The position numbers and the translations under genes were made by a program. Positions 26,158-34,884 of a DNA stretch of 64,000 bases are shown in pieces; positions within the stretch are counted from its first letter, which is position 1; the number at the start of each line of letters is the position of its first letter. Source of the DNA: Roseibacillus persicicus (GTDB taxonomy: Bacteria; Verrucomicrobiota; Verrucomicrobiia; Verrucomicrobiales; Akkermansiaceae); NCBI RefSeq assembly GCF_014651675.1, contig NZ_BMXI01000002.1, positions 339,695-403,694 on the forward strand, read 5' to 3'. The notes under the pieces were generated by a model. It was not told where the DNA came from, made no database searches, and saw only the letters and a list, made by a program, of their open reading frames with translations.

Positions 26158-28032
26158 ATGGCTGACTCCCAGTCGACTATCGCACTCAATATTGGCTCGC
26201 AGCGCATTTCGATGGCTGTTTTCTCCCCTAAAAAAGGGGGAGGATTGACTCTTAAAAAATATCAGGAAATCGACATTCTCGCGGATCCCGCTGCTGAATC
26301 GATGCGCAACGCAGAAGTGCGTGGTGCCATCGCCCAGTTGGCGAAGTCCCTGAAGACTGGCAAGGACAAGATCCGGGCCAGTGTTCCCGGGCATTCCGTA
26401 ATCACCAAGTTTGTCAAACTTCCACCCATCGACAGCGACGATTTGTCCGAGCTGGTAACGATGGAAGCTCAGCAGCAAATTCCTTTTCCATTGGATGAAG
26501 GCGCTTGGGATTGGGCCGCAGTCGAAAGCGGGGGGATTGAGAAGGAGGTGATTCTGGTCGCTATCCGTCAGGAAGTTCTCGATGACATCAGCGAGTCGGT
26601 CTCCGGCGCGGGTCTGAGCCTCAAGGAGGTCGATTCCGCACCGACAGCTCTCTACAACGCTTTTCGTTTCAACTATCCGGATGTCAATGAGCCCGTGCTT
26701 CTGGTTGATATCGGAGCCAAGTCCACGGAGCTGATTTATATTGAAGGCAAGAAGCTCTTCATCCAAGGGGTGAACTCACCAGGAACAACTGGTGCTAGCC
26801 TGACCACTGCGATTTCAAAAGAGTTTGGAGTCACTTTCGCAGAGGCAGAGGCCCACAAGGTTGGCTCTGGAGTCGTAAGTCTTGGCAGCACCGAGGGCAT
26901 GGACGAAGCGACCGCCGCTTTGGCGTCCTTTATCCGCAATGCCGTGAACCGTCTTCCCGGTGAGATTTCCCGCCGGACGAATTTCTACCGCTCGCAGCAA
27001 GGTGGCAATGCGCCAACCAAGGTCTATCTCGCGGGTGGGGGAGCGAATCTGGGTTATCTGGTCGACTTCCTACAGGAGAAGCTCTCTCTGCCAGTCGAGC
27101 CATTCAATCCTCTCCGCAGGGTTGGGGTCGCTGACGAGTCTTTGGCTGCCAAAGCTCACCAGCTTGGTGAATTGGTTGGGTTGGGCGTCGAAGGGGCAGG
27201 CAAAGCCGAGCTCCACATCGACCTTGTGCCCACTTCGGTTGGTGCCGAGCGGGCCAGTGCCCGTCGGAAGCCTTGGCTCTTGGCTGCTTCTGGAATCGTT
27301 CTCGCTGGTCTCGGTGCTTGGGCAGGAACCAAGTTCGTAGCCGCCGGCAAGGCCGAGGAAAGATTGGCTCAAATCACCGAGAGGGAGAGCGAATTGGCTC
27401 CTTATGCCGATATTTTGACCAAGTGGAATGACTCGGTGGAGGTCATCAGTAGTGTCGGCGCGGAGTATGCCGGATACCAGGAGGCTCGCACGGAATGGAT
27501 TGGAATCTTGAACGAGATTCGCGATTATTTCGCAAGCGAGACCGTCTGGATTACCGAGCTCCGTCCCTACGTGAACTACAATCCCGGTTCTCCGGATTCC
27601 GGCAAATCTTACGCTAAAGGAGGCTTTGATCGCTTGGCCTTTGGTGAAACCTTTGTCGACGCAAAAAGCCGCGAGGGCAAGGACGTCGTCGGCGAGCCTG
27701 CTGTAAACGCCATTCGTATCGATGGGTTCTGGCGTTCCGGCGTTGATGGGAAAGATCATCGCGCTGTGACTGAGATTCTTGAGAACATCAAGAAAGGCGT
27801 CGCGGCAGCTGAGAAGGCAGCGGAAGACAATGGCACCGAGCCGGACACCTACTTTTCACTAACGAAGGAGGACTATGATTCAGGTGACATTTTGTCTCTC
27901 TCTGACGCGGAAATTTTAACGAACAACAACACTACCCTTGCAGAGGCTACTTACGGTGCGCCTTTCACCATGATTCTTCCGCTAAGGGAGCCAATCAGCT
28001 TTGCCGAGGTCACCGAGGGTAAGAAACTCTAA
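26158..28032 (+). CDS. PilM-like actin-fold protein fused to a membrane/periplasmic PilN-like part (Amuc_1101-like)
   Basis: Product of 624 residues. Residues about 1-350 match PilM: a phosphate-binding opening (IALNIGSQRISMAVF), FVKLPPIDSDDLSELV, LLVDIGAKSTELIYI and the adenosine loop VYLAGGGANLGYL. One membrane segment at about 373-395 (WLLAASGIVLAGLGAWAG) is followed by about 225 residues with a coiled-coil start, resembling the PilN part. PilM is a cytoplasmic ATP-binding protein of the type IV pilus alignment complex. Here both parts are in one chain, so the cytoplasmic and periplasmic sides are covalently joined. It is the second gene of the operon, 18 bases before the Amuc_1100-like gene. 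Confidence 0.9.
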   Translation: MADSQSTIALNIGSQRISMAVFSPKKGGGLTLKKYQEIDILADPAAESMRNAEVRGAIAQLAKSLKTGKDKIRASVPGHSVITKFVKLPPIDSDDLSELVTMEAQQQIPFPLDEGAWDWAAVESGGIEKEVILVAIRQEVLDDISESVSGAGLSLKEVDSAPTALYNAFRFNYPDVNEPVLLVDIGAKSTELIYIEGKKLFIQGVNSPGTTGASLTTAISKEFGVTFAEAEAHKVGSGVVSLGSTEGMDEATAALASFIRNAVNRLPGEISRRTNFYRSQQGGNAPTKVYLAGGGANLGYLVDFLQEKLSLPVEPFNPLRRVGVADESLAAKAHQLGELVGLGVEGAGKAELHIDLVPTSVGAERASARRKPWLLAASGIVLAGLGAWAGTKFVAAGKAEERLAQITERESELAPYADILTKWNDSVEVISSVGAEYAGYQEARTEWIGILNEIRDYFASETVWITELRPYVNYNPGSPDSGKSYAKGGFDRLAFGETFVDAKSREGKDVVGEPAVNAIRIDGFWRSGVDGKDHRAVTEILENIKKGVAAAEKAAEDNGTEPDTYFSLTKEDYDSGDILSLSDAEILTNNNTTLAEATYGAPFTMILPLREPISFAEVTEGKKL

Positions 28033-28050
28033 AGAATTTAAGGGAATAGA

Positions 28051-29049
28051 ATGAAAGAAAACGGATTTGCAATTGGATTGCTAGTGGGGACCCTCGTCAT
28101 CGGAGGTGGCTTGGTTGCCCTCGGAATGGGTCAGAGTAAGAAGTATGCTGAACTGCAAGGGGAGTACACTTCGATTAAGGCTAATGTGGAGCAAATGGCT
28201 CGCGTGACGCCTTTTCCAACTGAGGAGAATCGCGATGAGCGCAAGACTGAGGTTGTCGCCTTTTTGGGTAAAGTGGAAGGGCTTCAGAAGGCCATGCAGG
28301 GCTTCCGGCCCGAGAATCTCGAAAAAATCTCGCCCTCAGAGCTTCAGAACCGCTTGGTGACCAAGACCGAGGCCGTCAAGGCTCTCTTCGATGAGAAGGA
28401 AATTGACTACCCGGAAAAGTTTGCCTTCGGCATGGAGTCTTATCTCGACTCTTTGGCGAATCCAGAAGCGACCGCCAAGTTGAATTACCAGCTTGAAGCG
28501 ACCGAGTGGCTCTTTAAGAAGCTGGCGGAATTTGAAAAGGTTTACGACGTTCAGAACATTGTGCGCGAACCTCTCCCGTCCGAGTCAGGCCAGGATTGGA
28601 CTCTCATTTATGATGAGCTTCGTGAGCCCGTCCCGTTGGCGCAAAGCATGCCGATGGAGCTGGTGTTCTACGCGGATGAAGCCGCAGCGAACGAGTTCAT
28701 CTCTTCATTGGTTTCATCCAAGGAATATTTCTTCACAATCGATATGGTTCGGATTGGGAATGCCAAAACTACCCCTCCAACCCGTGCTGATGCCGGATTG
28801 GAAGAGTATGAGGAAGACGAGGAGGAAGATGCGGGAGGCGGCTTCGGCGGCTTCGGCAACTTCAACTTTGACGAAGAGCCTGCGGAAGGAGATGCCGCAG
28901 AGGAAGAGGAAGTGGAGCCCGAAGAGGCTTCCGTCGTGGACGAGGGAATCGTGTTGGGTCAAATCGCAGGTGAAGAAGGTCTCTTCGTCGGTCTGCAATT
29001 GCGTCTCCTGCTTTTCTCCGAGGAATTTAAGCTTCCAGAATTCAACTAG
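28051..29049 (+). CDS. Amuc_1100-like pilus-associated membrane protein
   Basis: Product of 332 residues. A single N-terminal membrane helix (about 6-27, FAIGLLVGTLVIGGGLVALG) precedes a coiled-coil region and a mixed alpha/beta domain, the layout of Amuc_1100 of Akkermansia muciniphila (317 residues), a protein of the pilus-like locus known for signalling to host TLR2. Residues about 248-293 are a very acidic, Gly-rich insertion (YEEDEEEDAGGGFGGFG, EEEEVEPEEAS). The assignment combines layout, size and gene order. It lies 18 bases after the PilM-like gene and 15 before the next, so translation is likely coupled. Confidence 0.82.
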   Translation: MKENGFAIGLLVGTLVIGGGLVALGMGQSKKYAELQGEYTSIKANVEQMARVTPFPTEENRDERKTEVVAFLGKVEGLQKAMQGFRPENLEKISPSELQNRLVTKTEAVKALFDEKEIDYPEKFAFGMESYLDSLANPEATAKLNYQLEATEWLFKKLAEFEKVYDVQNIVREPLPSESGQDWTLIYDELREPVPLAQSMPMELVFYADEAAANEFISSLVSSKEYFFTIDMVRIGNAKTTPPTRADAGLEEYEEDEEEDAGGGFGGFGNFNFDEEPAEGDAAEEEEVEPEEASVVDEGIVLGQIAGEEGLFVGLQLRLLLFSEEFKLPEFN

Positions 29050-29064
29050 AACTCCCTTTAGACA

Positions 29065-30090
29065 ATGAAAGATAAATACGAAAAAGTTCTCTTAGGTGTC
29101 GCAGCCCTGATTGCGGTCGCAATGATTGTTCTGGGAGTGATGAAGCTCGGAGCAGTTGAGGAAGATTTTCCTGAAGCGGCTGAAAATCCACGTGATGCGG
29201 ATGCCATCGCAGCCGAAGAGGTCGTCGCGGATGCCGCCAGCGCCTTATCCAAGCCGCCGATTCTCGCCAAGGTGAGCACGCCAAAAGGGCGCGAAGTGAA
29301 GTCCTTCACTCCAGTAAACCTCTTTGTGCGCAAAGGTGCGCCCATGAATGAGACGGTTGATCCCGAGGCTCCGGGCGAAAAACCAGTTCACCCGCCAATT
29401 CCTAACAGCTGGTGGCTGAAGTATGGAATGGGTAAGGAAATGGGTTATGGCAATGCGCCACAACGTGACTTCGATGGTGATGGCTTTTCCAACCTTGAGG
29501 AATACAAGGCGAAGACCGAACCTAACAATAAGAACAGCTTCCCATCCCTCTTTGCCAAGTTGAAGGTGGCGAGCATCGAGAAGGAGCAATGGTATCTTCG
29601 TTTCTCCAACTTCGGTGGCGGTGCGTTGAGTTTCCGGATTGAAGGAATTCAAGGCGGAAAAAAGGTGGAAAACCGGATGCGTGGCGGGCTCGCCGTTCCT
29701 CCTGGAACTGAATTCTTCGAAGAAGGACCTTACCAGAAACGCTTCAAGTTCGTTGAACTGAAGACTGAAGAGAAAAACGGAATTCCAAAGGACATCGCGA
29801 TGGTCGAAGACCTGAAGCCGGGCAAAGAAGGAAAGATGTATAGTATTCCTTCTGGTAGCCACAAGACTTTCCAGAATGATTACACTGGGCGTCTTTACCT
29901 CGATACTCCCGATACCAAGGATAACGTTTTTCCGGTCGAAGAGGGGATGTCTTTCTCTCTCCCGTTTGACCCGGATGCCGCAGAAAAGCCGTATACCCTG
30001 AAAGAGATCAGCGGCGACGGAACCACGGCACATTTACTTTGGCTGGACAATGGCGAGACGAAAGAGCTCGAATTGAAGGTTGAAAACTAG
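29065..30090 (+). CDS. Amuc_1099-like pilus-locus protein
   Basis: Product of 341 residues with an N-terminal membrane helix (about 6-28, VLLGVAALIAVAMIVLGVM). A calcium-site-like motif DFDGDGFSNLEEYKAKTEP lies near residue 134. The rest is predicted beta-rich (KVASIEKEQWYLRFSNFGGG). It sits at the position of Amuc_1099, between the Amuc_1100-like and secretin genes. Its function is unknown, probably a periplasmic partner of the secretin. The D-x-D-G-D-G motif also occurs in three large exported proteins of the window. Confidence 0.75.
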   Translation: MKDKYEKVLLGVAALIAVAMIVLGVMKLGAVEEDFPEAAENPRDADAIAAEEVVADAASALSKPPILAKVSTPKGREVKSFTPVNLFVRKGAPMNETVDPEAPGEKPVHPPIPNSWWLKYGMGKEMGYGNAPQRDFDGDGFSNLEEYKAKTEPNNKNSFPSLFAKLKVASIEKEQWYLRFSNFGGGALSFRIEGIQGGKKVENRMRGGLAVPPGTEFFEEGPYQKRFKFVELKTEEKNGIPKDIAMVEDLKPGKEGKMYSIPSGSHKTFQNDYTGRLYLDTPDTKDNVFPVEEGMSFSLPFDPDAAEKPYTLKEISGDGTTAHLLWLDNGETKELELKVEN

Positions 30091-30127
30091 AAAACTTCGT
30101 ATCTTCAAAAAATAGACTTCACAAACC

Positions 30128-30142
30128 CCCTCGTTTTGAGGG
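30128..30142. other. Hairpin with GTTTT loop upstream of the secretin gene
   Basis: CCCTC (30128-30132), loop GTTTT, GAGGG (30138-30142), 20 bases before the secretin ATG. The loop is the same as in the hairpin at 26111. No T-run follows. It could tune translation of the secretin. Confidence 0.4.
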
Positions 30143-30162
30143 ACTCTATCACACACCAAATC

Positions 30163-32742
30163 ATGCAGCACACCACAACGCGCTTTCACGCAGGATTACT
30201 GGCGCTCGCCTTTGCAGCGACGCCTCTCACTTACAGCCCGGGCCAAAGCCTGTTGGCTGAGGAGAGACTCCGCCGGGAAGCAGCGACAGAACAAGCCGTT
30301 GACCTTCTGATGCAAGGTCGTAAGTCCTATGCTTCCAAAGATTACGAAGAGGCGGTTCGCCTTTATAAGGAAGCTCTCAATGTTCTTCCCATCGGTCCAA
30401 AGACTGAAGTGAAGCGCAACGAAATTATCGCTCACCTCGGTGACGGCAGTGTTGCTCTTGCGCAACAGTATCGTCGGACTGGTAAGTATGATGAGGCCAA
30501 AGGACTTCTCAATGATGTCTTGGTTGCTGATCCCGATCGCTTCCAGGCTGAAAAGTCTCTCGAGTATTTTGATGATCCTATCCGGGTGAATCCATCTTTG
30601 ACTCACGAGCACTCACAGAATGTCGACGAGGTTCGTCGTCTCCTCTATCAGGGTGAAGGTTTTTACAATCTTGCTGACTATGATAAGGCTGAAATGAAGT
30701 TCCATGCCGTTCTTCGTATCGACCCTTACAACAAAGCTGCTCGCCGTTGGTTGGAGCGTTGTGCCGCAATCAAGTCTGACTACTACCGCGCTGCTTACGA
30801 CCACACTCGGGCTCAGCTTCTCATGGAAGTAGACAAAGCCTGGGAATTGACCGTTCCTTCTATCGCGGAGCAAGGGCAATTCATCGGAGGTGGAGGCCAA
30901 ATCAACAACGGTCGCTCTCTGAACATCACAAACAAGCTTCAGAACATCATCATCCCGCGGGTTGACTTCGCAGATACCCCGCTTGATGAGGCCATGGAGT
31001 ATTTGACTCAGAAGTCAATCGAGCTCGATACCGACCCGGATCCTACTCGCAAGGGGATTAACTTCGTGATCGAAAAGGGCACTGTTTCCGGAAGCGGAGG
31101 TGGAGTGGACGAGTCTCTTGATGGAGGCGGTCTCCTTCTAGGTGACGACCCATCCTCGAAGACTATCGACGTTCTTCGTCTACGCAACGTGCCTTTGGCG
31201 ACTGCCTTGGAATACGTGTGTAACAAGACTGGTCTTCGTTACCGTGTTGATGAATACGCGGTTACTCTTTTGCCAATCGGCTCCTCCGGAAGCGCTGACC
31301 TCGTGACTCGCACGTGGACTGTTCCTCCGACTTTCAAAACTGACCTTTCTGATGGTGATTCCGGCGGTGGCGGTGATTCCAGCGATCCATTTGCCAGCGA
31401 CGAAGGTCTTGGTGGTGCTGGCCTCTCAGTGAGAAAGACAGTGAAGGAGTTGCTCAGCGACAGTGGTGTTGATTTCCCCGACGGAACCAGCGCCCGCTAC
31501 ATCTCCAGTTCTTCCAGTTTGATTGTGAAGAACACTGTTTCCAACTTGGACCTCGTTGACCAGATTGTTGAAAACCTGCTGAAGGAAACTCCCAAGCAGA
31601 TTCGCATCATGACCAAGTTTGTGGAAGTTGCTCAGGAGAATACTGACGAGCTCGGATTCGACTGGTTGGTAAGTCCTTTCGGAGTTTCCAGTGAGTTCTT
31701 TGCTGGTGGTGGAACTACTAGTAATGGTGCAGCTCGCACAGGCGGTGACTTTGTAGGAACTGTTGGAGCATTCACTCTACCAAACGTTCCTGCCGACACC
31801 AGCGCGGCCTTGACTGGCGGCACTGTAACAAGCGGTCTCCGTTCCGGTGATTATGCCGTATCCAAGAACAGCATCGATTCTGTTCTTAATAATCCCGACC
31901 GCACAGCCCAGAGCAACGCGGTTGCTCCCGGCATCCTTTCTCTCACAGGCCTCTTCACAGATGGTCAAGTGCAGATGATTATGCGCGGATTGGCTCAGAA
32001 AAAAGGAACTGATATTATGACCGCTCCTAGCGTTCTGGCTCGTTCCGGTGAAACTGCGACTATCGAAATTATTCGCGAGTTTATCTATCCAACTGAATAC
32101 GAACCACCAGAACTTCCTAACCAAGTTGGTGCTACTGGTGGTATCGGTGGCGGAACAGGAAGCGGAATCTTCCCCGTAACTCCTTCGACTCCGACTGCTT
32201 TCGAGACCCGTAACACCGGTGTTACTCTCGAGATTCAGCCTACCATTGGTGCGAATGACTACGTGATTGACCTTCGCTTCGCTCCCGAGATTGTGGAGTT
32301 TGAGGGATTCATCAACTACGGCAGCCCCATCACTTCGCCTGCTTCGGATGCCTTCGGTAACCCAACAAACGTGACGATTACCGAAAACCGCATCGAGATG
32401 CCGGTCTTCGCAAGTCGCCGGGTCAACACTGGTCTGACTATCTATGACGGCCACACTGTGGCAGTTGGTGGTCTGATGCGTGAAGACGTCCAACGCGTCG
32501 AGGATAAGGTGCCAATTTTCGGTGACCTTCCTTGGATTGGCCGTCTCTTCCAGAGCAACTCTGAGAACCACATCAAGAGCAACTTGATTATCTTCGTGAC
32601 CGCGCAGATTATCGACGCTACTGGTCGTCCAATCAATGGTGGCAACACCGGACTCGGTGACCCAGGTGCAGGTGTATCAGACTTCGCAGCACCCGCTGGT
32701 ATGGACGGAATGGTTCTTCCTTCCATCACTGATGAGAAGTAA
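30163..32742 (+). CDS. Type IV pilus / type II secretion-like secretin with TPR N-terminus (Amuc_1098-like)
   Basis: Product of 859 residues from ATG 30163, followed by a signal peptide (MQHTTTRFHAGLLALAFAAT). The N-terminal third has TPR-like repeats (YASKDYEEAVRLYKEALNVL). The middle has N-domains, including an STN-like segment (FADTPLDEAMEYLTQKSIE and LRNVPLATALEYVCNKTGL). The C-terminal 300 residues are the outer-membrane secretin pore with the diagnostic block VPIFGDLPWIGRLFQSNS and NLIIFVTAQIID. Family members form multimeric gated channels for pili or secreted proteins. It is the last gene of the operon, before a strong terminator. No pilB, pilT or pilC is present in the window. Confidence 0.95.
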   Translation: MQHTTTRFHAGLLALAFAATPLTYSPGQSLLAEERLRREAATEQAVDLLMQGRKSYASKDYEEAVRLYKEALNVLPIGPKTEVKRNEIIAHLGDGSVALAQQYRRTGKYDEAKGLLNDVLVADPDRFQAEKSLEYFDDPIRVNPSLTHEHSQNVDEVRRLLYQGEGFYNLADYDKAEMKFHAVLRIDPYNKAARRWLERCAAIKSDYYRAAYDHTRAQLLMEVDKAWELTVPSIAEQGQFIGGGGQINNGRSLNITNKLQNIIIPRVDFADTPLDEAMEYLTQKSIELDTDPDPTRKGINFVIEKGTVSGSGGGVDESLDGGGLLLGDDPSSKTIDVLRLRNVPLATALEYVCNKTGLRYRVDEYAVTLLPIGSSGSADLVTRTWTVPPTFKTDLSDGDSGGGGDSSDPFASDEGLGGAGLSVRKTVKELLSDSGVDFPDGTSARYISSSSSLIVKNTVSNLDLVDQIVENLLKETPKQIRIMTKFVEVAQENTDELGFDWLVSPFGVSSEFFAGGGTTSNGAARTGGDFVGTVGAFTLPNVPADTSAALTGGTVTSGLRSGDYAVSKNSIDSVLNNPDRTAQSNAVAPGILSLTGLFTDGQVQMIMRGLAQKKGTDIMTAPSVLARSGETATIEIIREFIYPTEYEPPELPNQVGATGGIGGGTGSGIFPVTPSTPTAFETRNTGVTLEIQPTIGANDYVIDLRFAPEIVEFEGFINYGSPITSPASDAFGNPTNVTITENRIEMPVFASRRVNTGLTIYDGHTVAVGGLMREDVQRVEDKVPIFGDLPWIGRLFQSNSENHIKSNLIIFVTAQIIDATGRPINGGNTGLGDPGAGVSDFAAPAGMDGMVLPSITDEK

Positions 32743-32773
32743 GAGTCTCACTCTTAAGTTCTAGAATTTTACC

Positions 32774-32809
32774 AAGTCTGATGGTTTCGGCCATCAGGCT
32801 TTCTTTTTC
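32774..32809 (+). terminator. Strong rho-independent terminator after the secretin gene
   Basis: AAGTCTGATGG (32774-32784), loop TTTCGG, CCATCAGGCTT (32791-32801) with one G-U pair, then TTTCTTTTT. It ends the pilus-type operon and argues against any start upstream of it for the next gene. Confidence 0.92.
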
Positions 32810-32837
32810 CGACCGATCTCTTTTTCACACAATCGTA

Positions 32838-34733
32838 ATGATATCTCTCGTTCTGACCGGTGGCGTCGCCAGCGGCAAATCAACTTTGGCAGGTCTTCTT
32901 TCCGAAAGGATCGAGAATATGTTGCTTTTTGATAGCGATGCCGAAGTTGCCGAGCTCCTCAGTGAATCTTCTGTTCTGAAGGAGGTTAAAGAGGCTCTGG
33001 GCTCCGACTGCTTTGACGGGGATCAGTTGAACAAAGGTGAAGTTCGGAAGCTCATTTTTTCCGACTCGGAGGCTCGTAAACGTTTGGAGGAAATTCTTCA
33101 TCCCAAAGTGCGCGAGCGTCTCGGTGAGATGGCTCGTAAAGGTCAGCGTGAAGGGGTCGACGTTCTTTTGGCTGATATTCCTCTCTACTTTGAAACCGGC
33201 TGGAAGTGGGATAATCGGGGAGTGATCGTCACCGCCTGTCCACGGGATGTGCAGAAAGAAAGATTGGTAGAGCGCCCGGGTCTGGATGAAGAGGTCGCGG
33301 AAGCGATTCTCGCTACCCAATTGCCTTGGGAGGACAAGCTGGCTGCTGCCGACCAAGTCTTCTGGACTTCAGGTCGCGCTGATTTTCTCTCCGAACAAGT
33401 CGAGGTTTTCGTTACCAAGATGAAGGGGCGAATCGAGCATGATCGGGAGAAGAGGGGACCGGTATGTGATATCGAATTACCCGCTATCGCAGACTTGAAT
33501 GAACTCAGAACTCGTCCTTTGGCAGATCTCTTGAAGCTGGCTTCCGATTTATCGATTCGTAATACCGGAGCCGAGAAGGGGAAGTTGGTATTCGATATCT
33601 TTTGTAAGCTGGGGAACTTCGGATGTGATTTGCAGGCCCTGGGGGTACTGGAGAAAGCAAAGGATAGCTTCGCGATGCTTCGGGATCCCGGTCGTAGCTT
33701 TAAGCCTGGACCAGACGATGTTTATTTAGGTGCTCACCTCGTCAAAGAGCACGGATTGGGCGACGGAAATATGGTGAAAGTCCGAGTTCGTCCTCCACGG
33801 GGTCGGGATAATTACCTTTCTGTGAGTGAGGTGTTGGAAATCGAAAGGCAGCCAGCACATCTGTTTGATCCGGGTGACGATTTTGAGAATCTCACTTCGG
33901 AATTTCCCGAGGAGCGCTTTCATCTCGAAACCAAGGATGAAAAGGACATGGCAGTTCGACTGGTTGACCTTGTCGCACCGCTTGGCAAGGGGCAACGAGG
34001 TTTGATTGTGGCGCCGCCACGCGGAGGGAAGACTGTGCTACTCAAGCAGATCGCTCGTTCTTTGCAGAGCAACCATCCCGAGGTTGAATTAATTATCCTG
34101 CTATTGGATGAGCGACCTGAAGAAGTTAGCGACTTCGAGGATACCGTTGATGCTCAGGTTTATAGCTCAACTTTTGACGAGACCTCGAAGCGGCATGCTC
34201 AGGTCTCGGATCTGGTTTTGGCTCGGGCTCGACGCCTTGTCGAAAATGGCAAGGATGTTGTCATTCTTCTCGATAGTTTGACTCGTTTGGCCAGGGGATA
34301 CAATAATGCGGCTAGCGGTGGACCAATTGGTTCGGGAGGAGTGAATCCAGCAGCATTGGCAAAAGCCCGCAAGTTCTTCGGAGCGGCTCGCAATGTCGTC
34401 GATGGCGGGAGTTTGACGATTCTTGCGACCTGCCTGGTTGAGACTGACAGTCGGATGGACGACGTTATTTTTGAAGAATTGAAGGGGACGGGAAATATGG
34501 AAATTCGACTCGATCGAGATCTTGCCGAACGACGTGTTTTCCCTGCAATTCATATTCAGCAGAGCGGAACTCGTAATGATGACCGCCTTTATCACAAGGA
34601 AGAATTGCCTCGGGTCATTGACTTGCGCCGCCAGCTGGCCTCCATGCCGGTTGGGGAAGCAGTCGAGACACTCATGAAGCAATTGAAGGGAACCGTGTCT
34701 AACGCGGAGTTTTTATTGAAGGGCCTCCGTTAG
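32838..34733 (+). CDS. Fusion of dephospho-CoA kinase (CoaE) and transcription termination factor Rho
   Basis: Product of 631 residues from ATG 32838. A longer frame from 32781 would overlap the terminator. Residues 1-195 are CoaE: P-loop GGVASGKST (8-16), FDSD, LHPKV (87-91), LADIPLYFE, and the distal ATQLPWEDKLAAAD block. CoaE phosphorylates dephospho-CoA, the last step of CoA synthesis. Residues about 215-631 are a full Rho: N-terminal helical part, OB-fold (SFKPGPDDVYL), Walker A APPRGGKT (392-399), LLLDERPEEV, Walker B VVILLDS (474-480), Q-loop area LTRLARGYNN, and FFGAARN with KGTGNMEIRLDR. No stop codon separates the halves. An ATG at 33420 (residue 195) could separately start a 437-residue Rho. 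The two activities have no obvious biochemical link. Confidence 0.93.
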   Translation: MISLVLTGGVASGKSTLAGLLSERIENMLLFDSDAEVAELLSESSVLKEVKEALGSDCFDGDQLNKGEVRKLIFSDSEARKRLEEILHPKVRERLGEMARKGQREGVDVLLADIPLYFETGWKWDNRGVIVTACPRDVQKERLVERPGLDEEVAEAILATQLPWEDKLAAADQVFWTSGRADFLSEQVEVFVTKMKGRIEHDREKRGPVCDIELPAIADLNELRTRPLADLLKLASDLSIRNTGAEKGKLVFDIFCKLGNFGCDLQALGVLEKAKDSFAMLRDPGRSFKPGPDDVYLGAHLVKEHGLGDGNMVKVRVRPPRGRDNYLSVSEVLEIERQPAHLFDPGDDFENLTSEFPEERFHLETKDEKDMAVRLVDLVAPLGKGQRGLIVAPPRGGKTVLLKQIARSLQSNHPEVELIILLLDERPEEVSDFEDTVDAQVYSSTFDETSKRHAQVSDLVLARARRLVENGKDVVILLDSLTRLARGYNNAASGGPIGSGGVNPAALAKARKFFGAARNVVDGGSLTILATCLVETDSRMDDVIFEELKGTGNMEIRLDRDLAERRVFPAIHIQQSGTRNDDRLYHKEELPRVIDLRRQLASMPVGEAVETLMKQLKGTVSNAEFLLKGLR

Positions 34734-34884
34734 GAGGTTCCTGTAGGCTGGGGGAGGTTGTTAATGTGCTCTTTACGAGTGGGTTGGCTGACTTTTTCTC
34801 CAGGATTTGACAACACACGCCACACCACAAAAGTTGAAAAGTTATCTAAAAAATTGTCCCGATAGGGGAGAATCGTCTTGCAGC

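Noticed and set aside
34720-34745. Terminator at the end of the CoaE-Rho gene (CCTCC-GTTA-GGAGG)
   Set aside because: The stem overlaps the stop codon and has no T-run.
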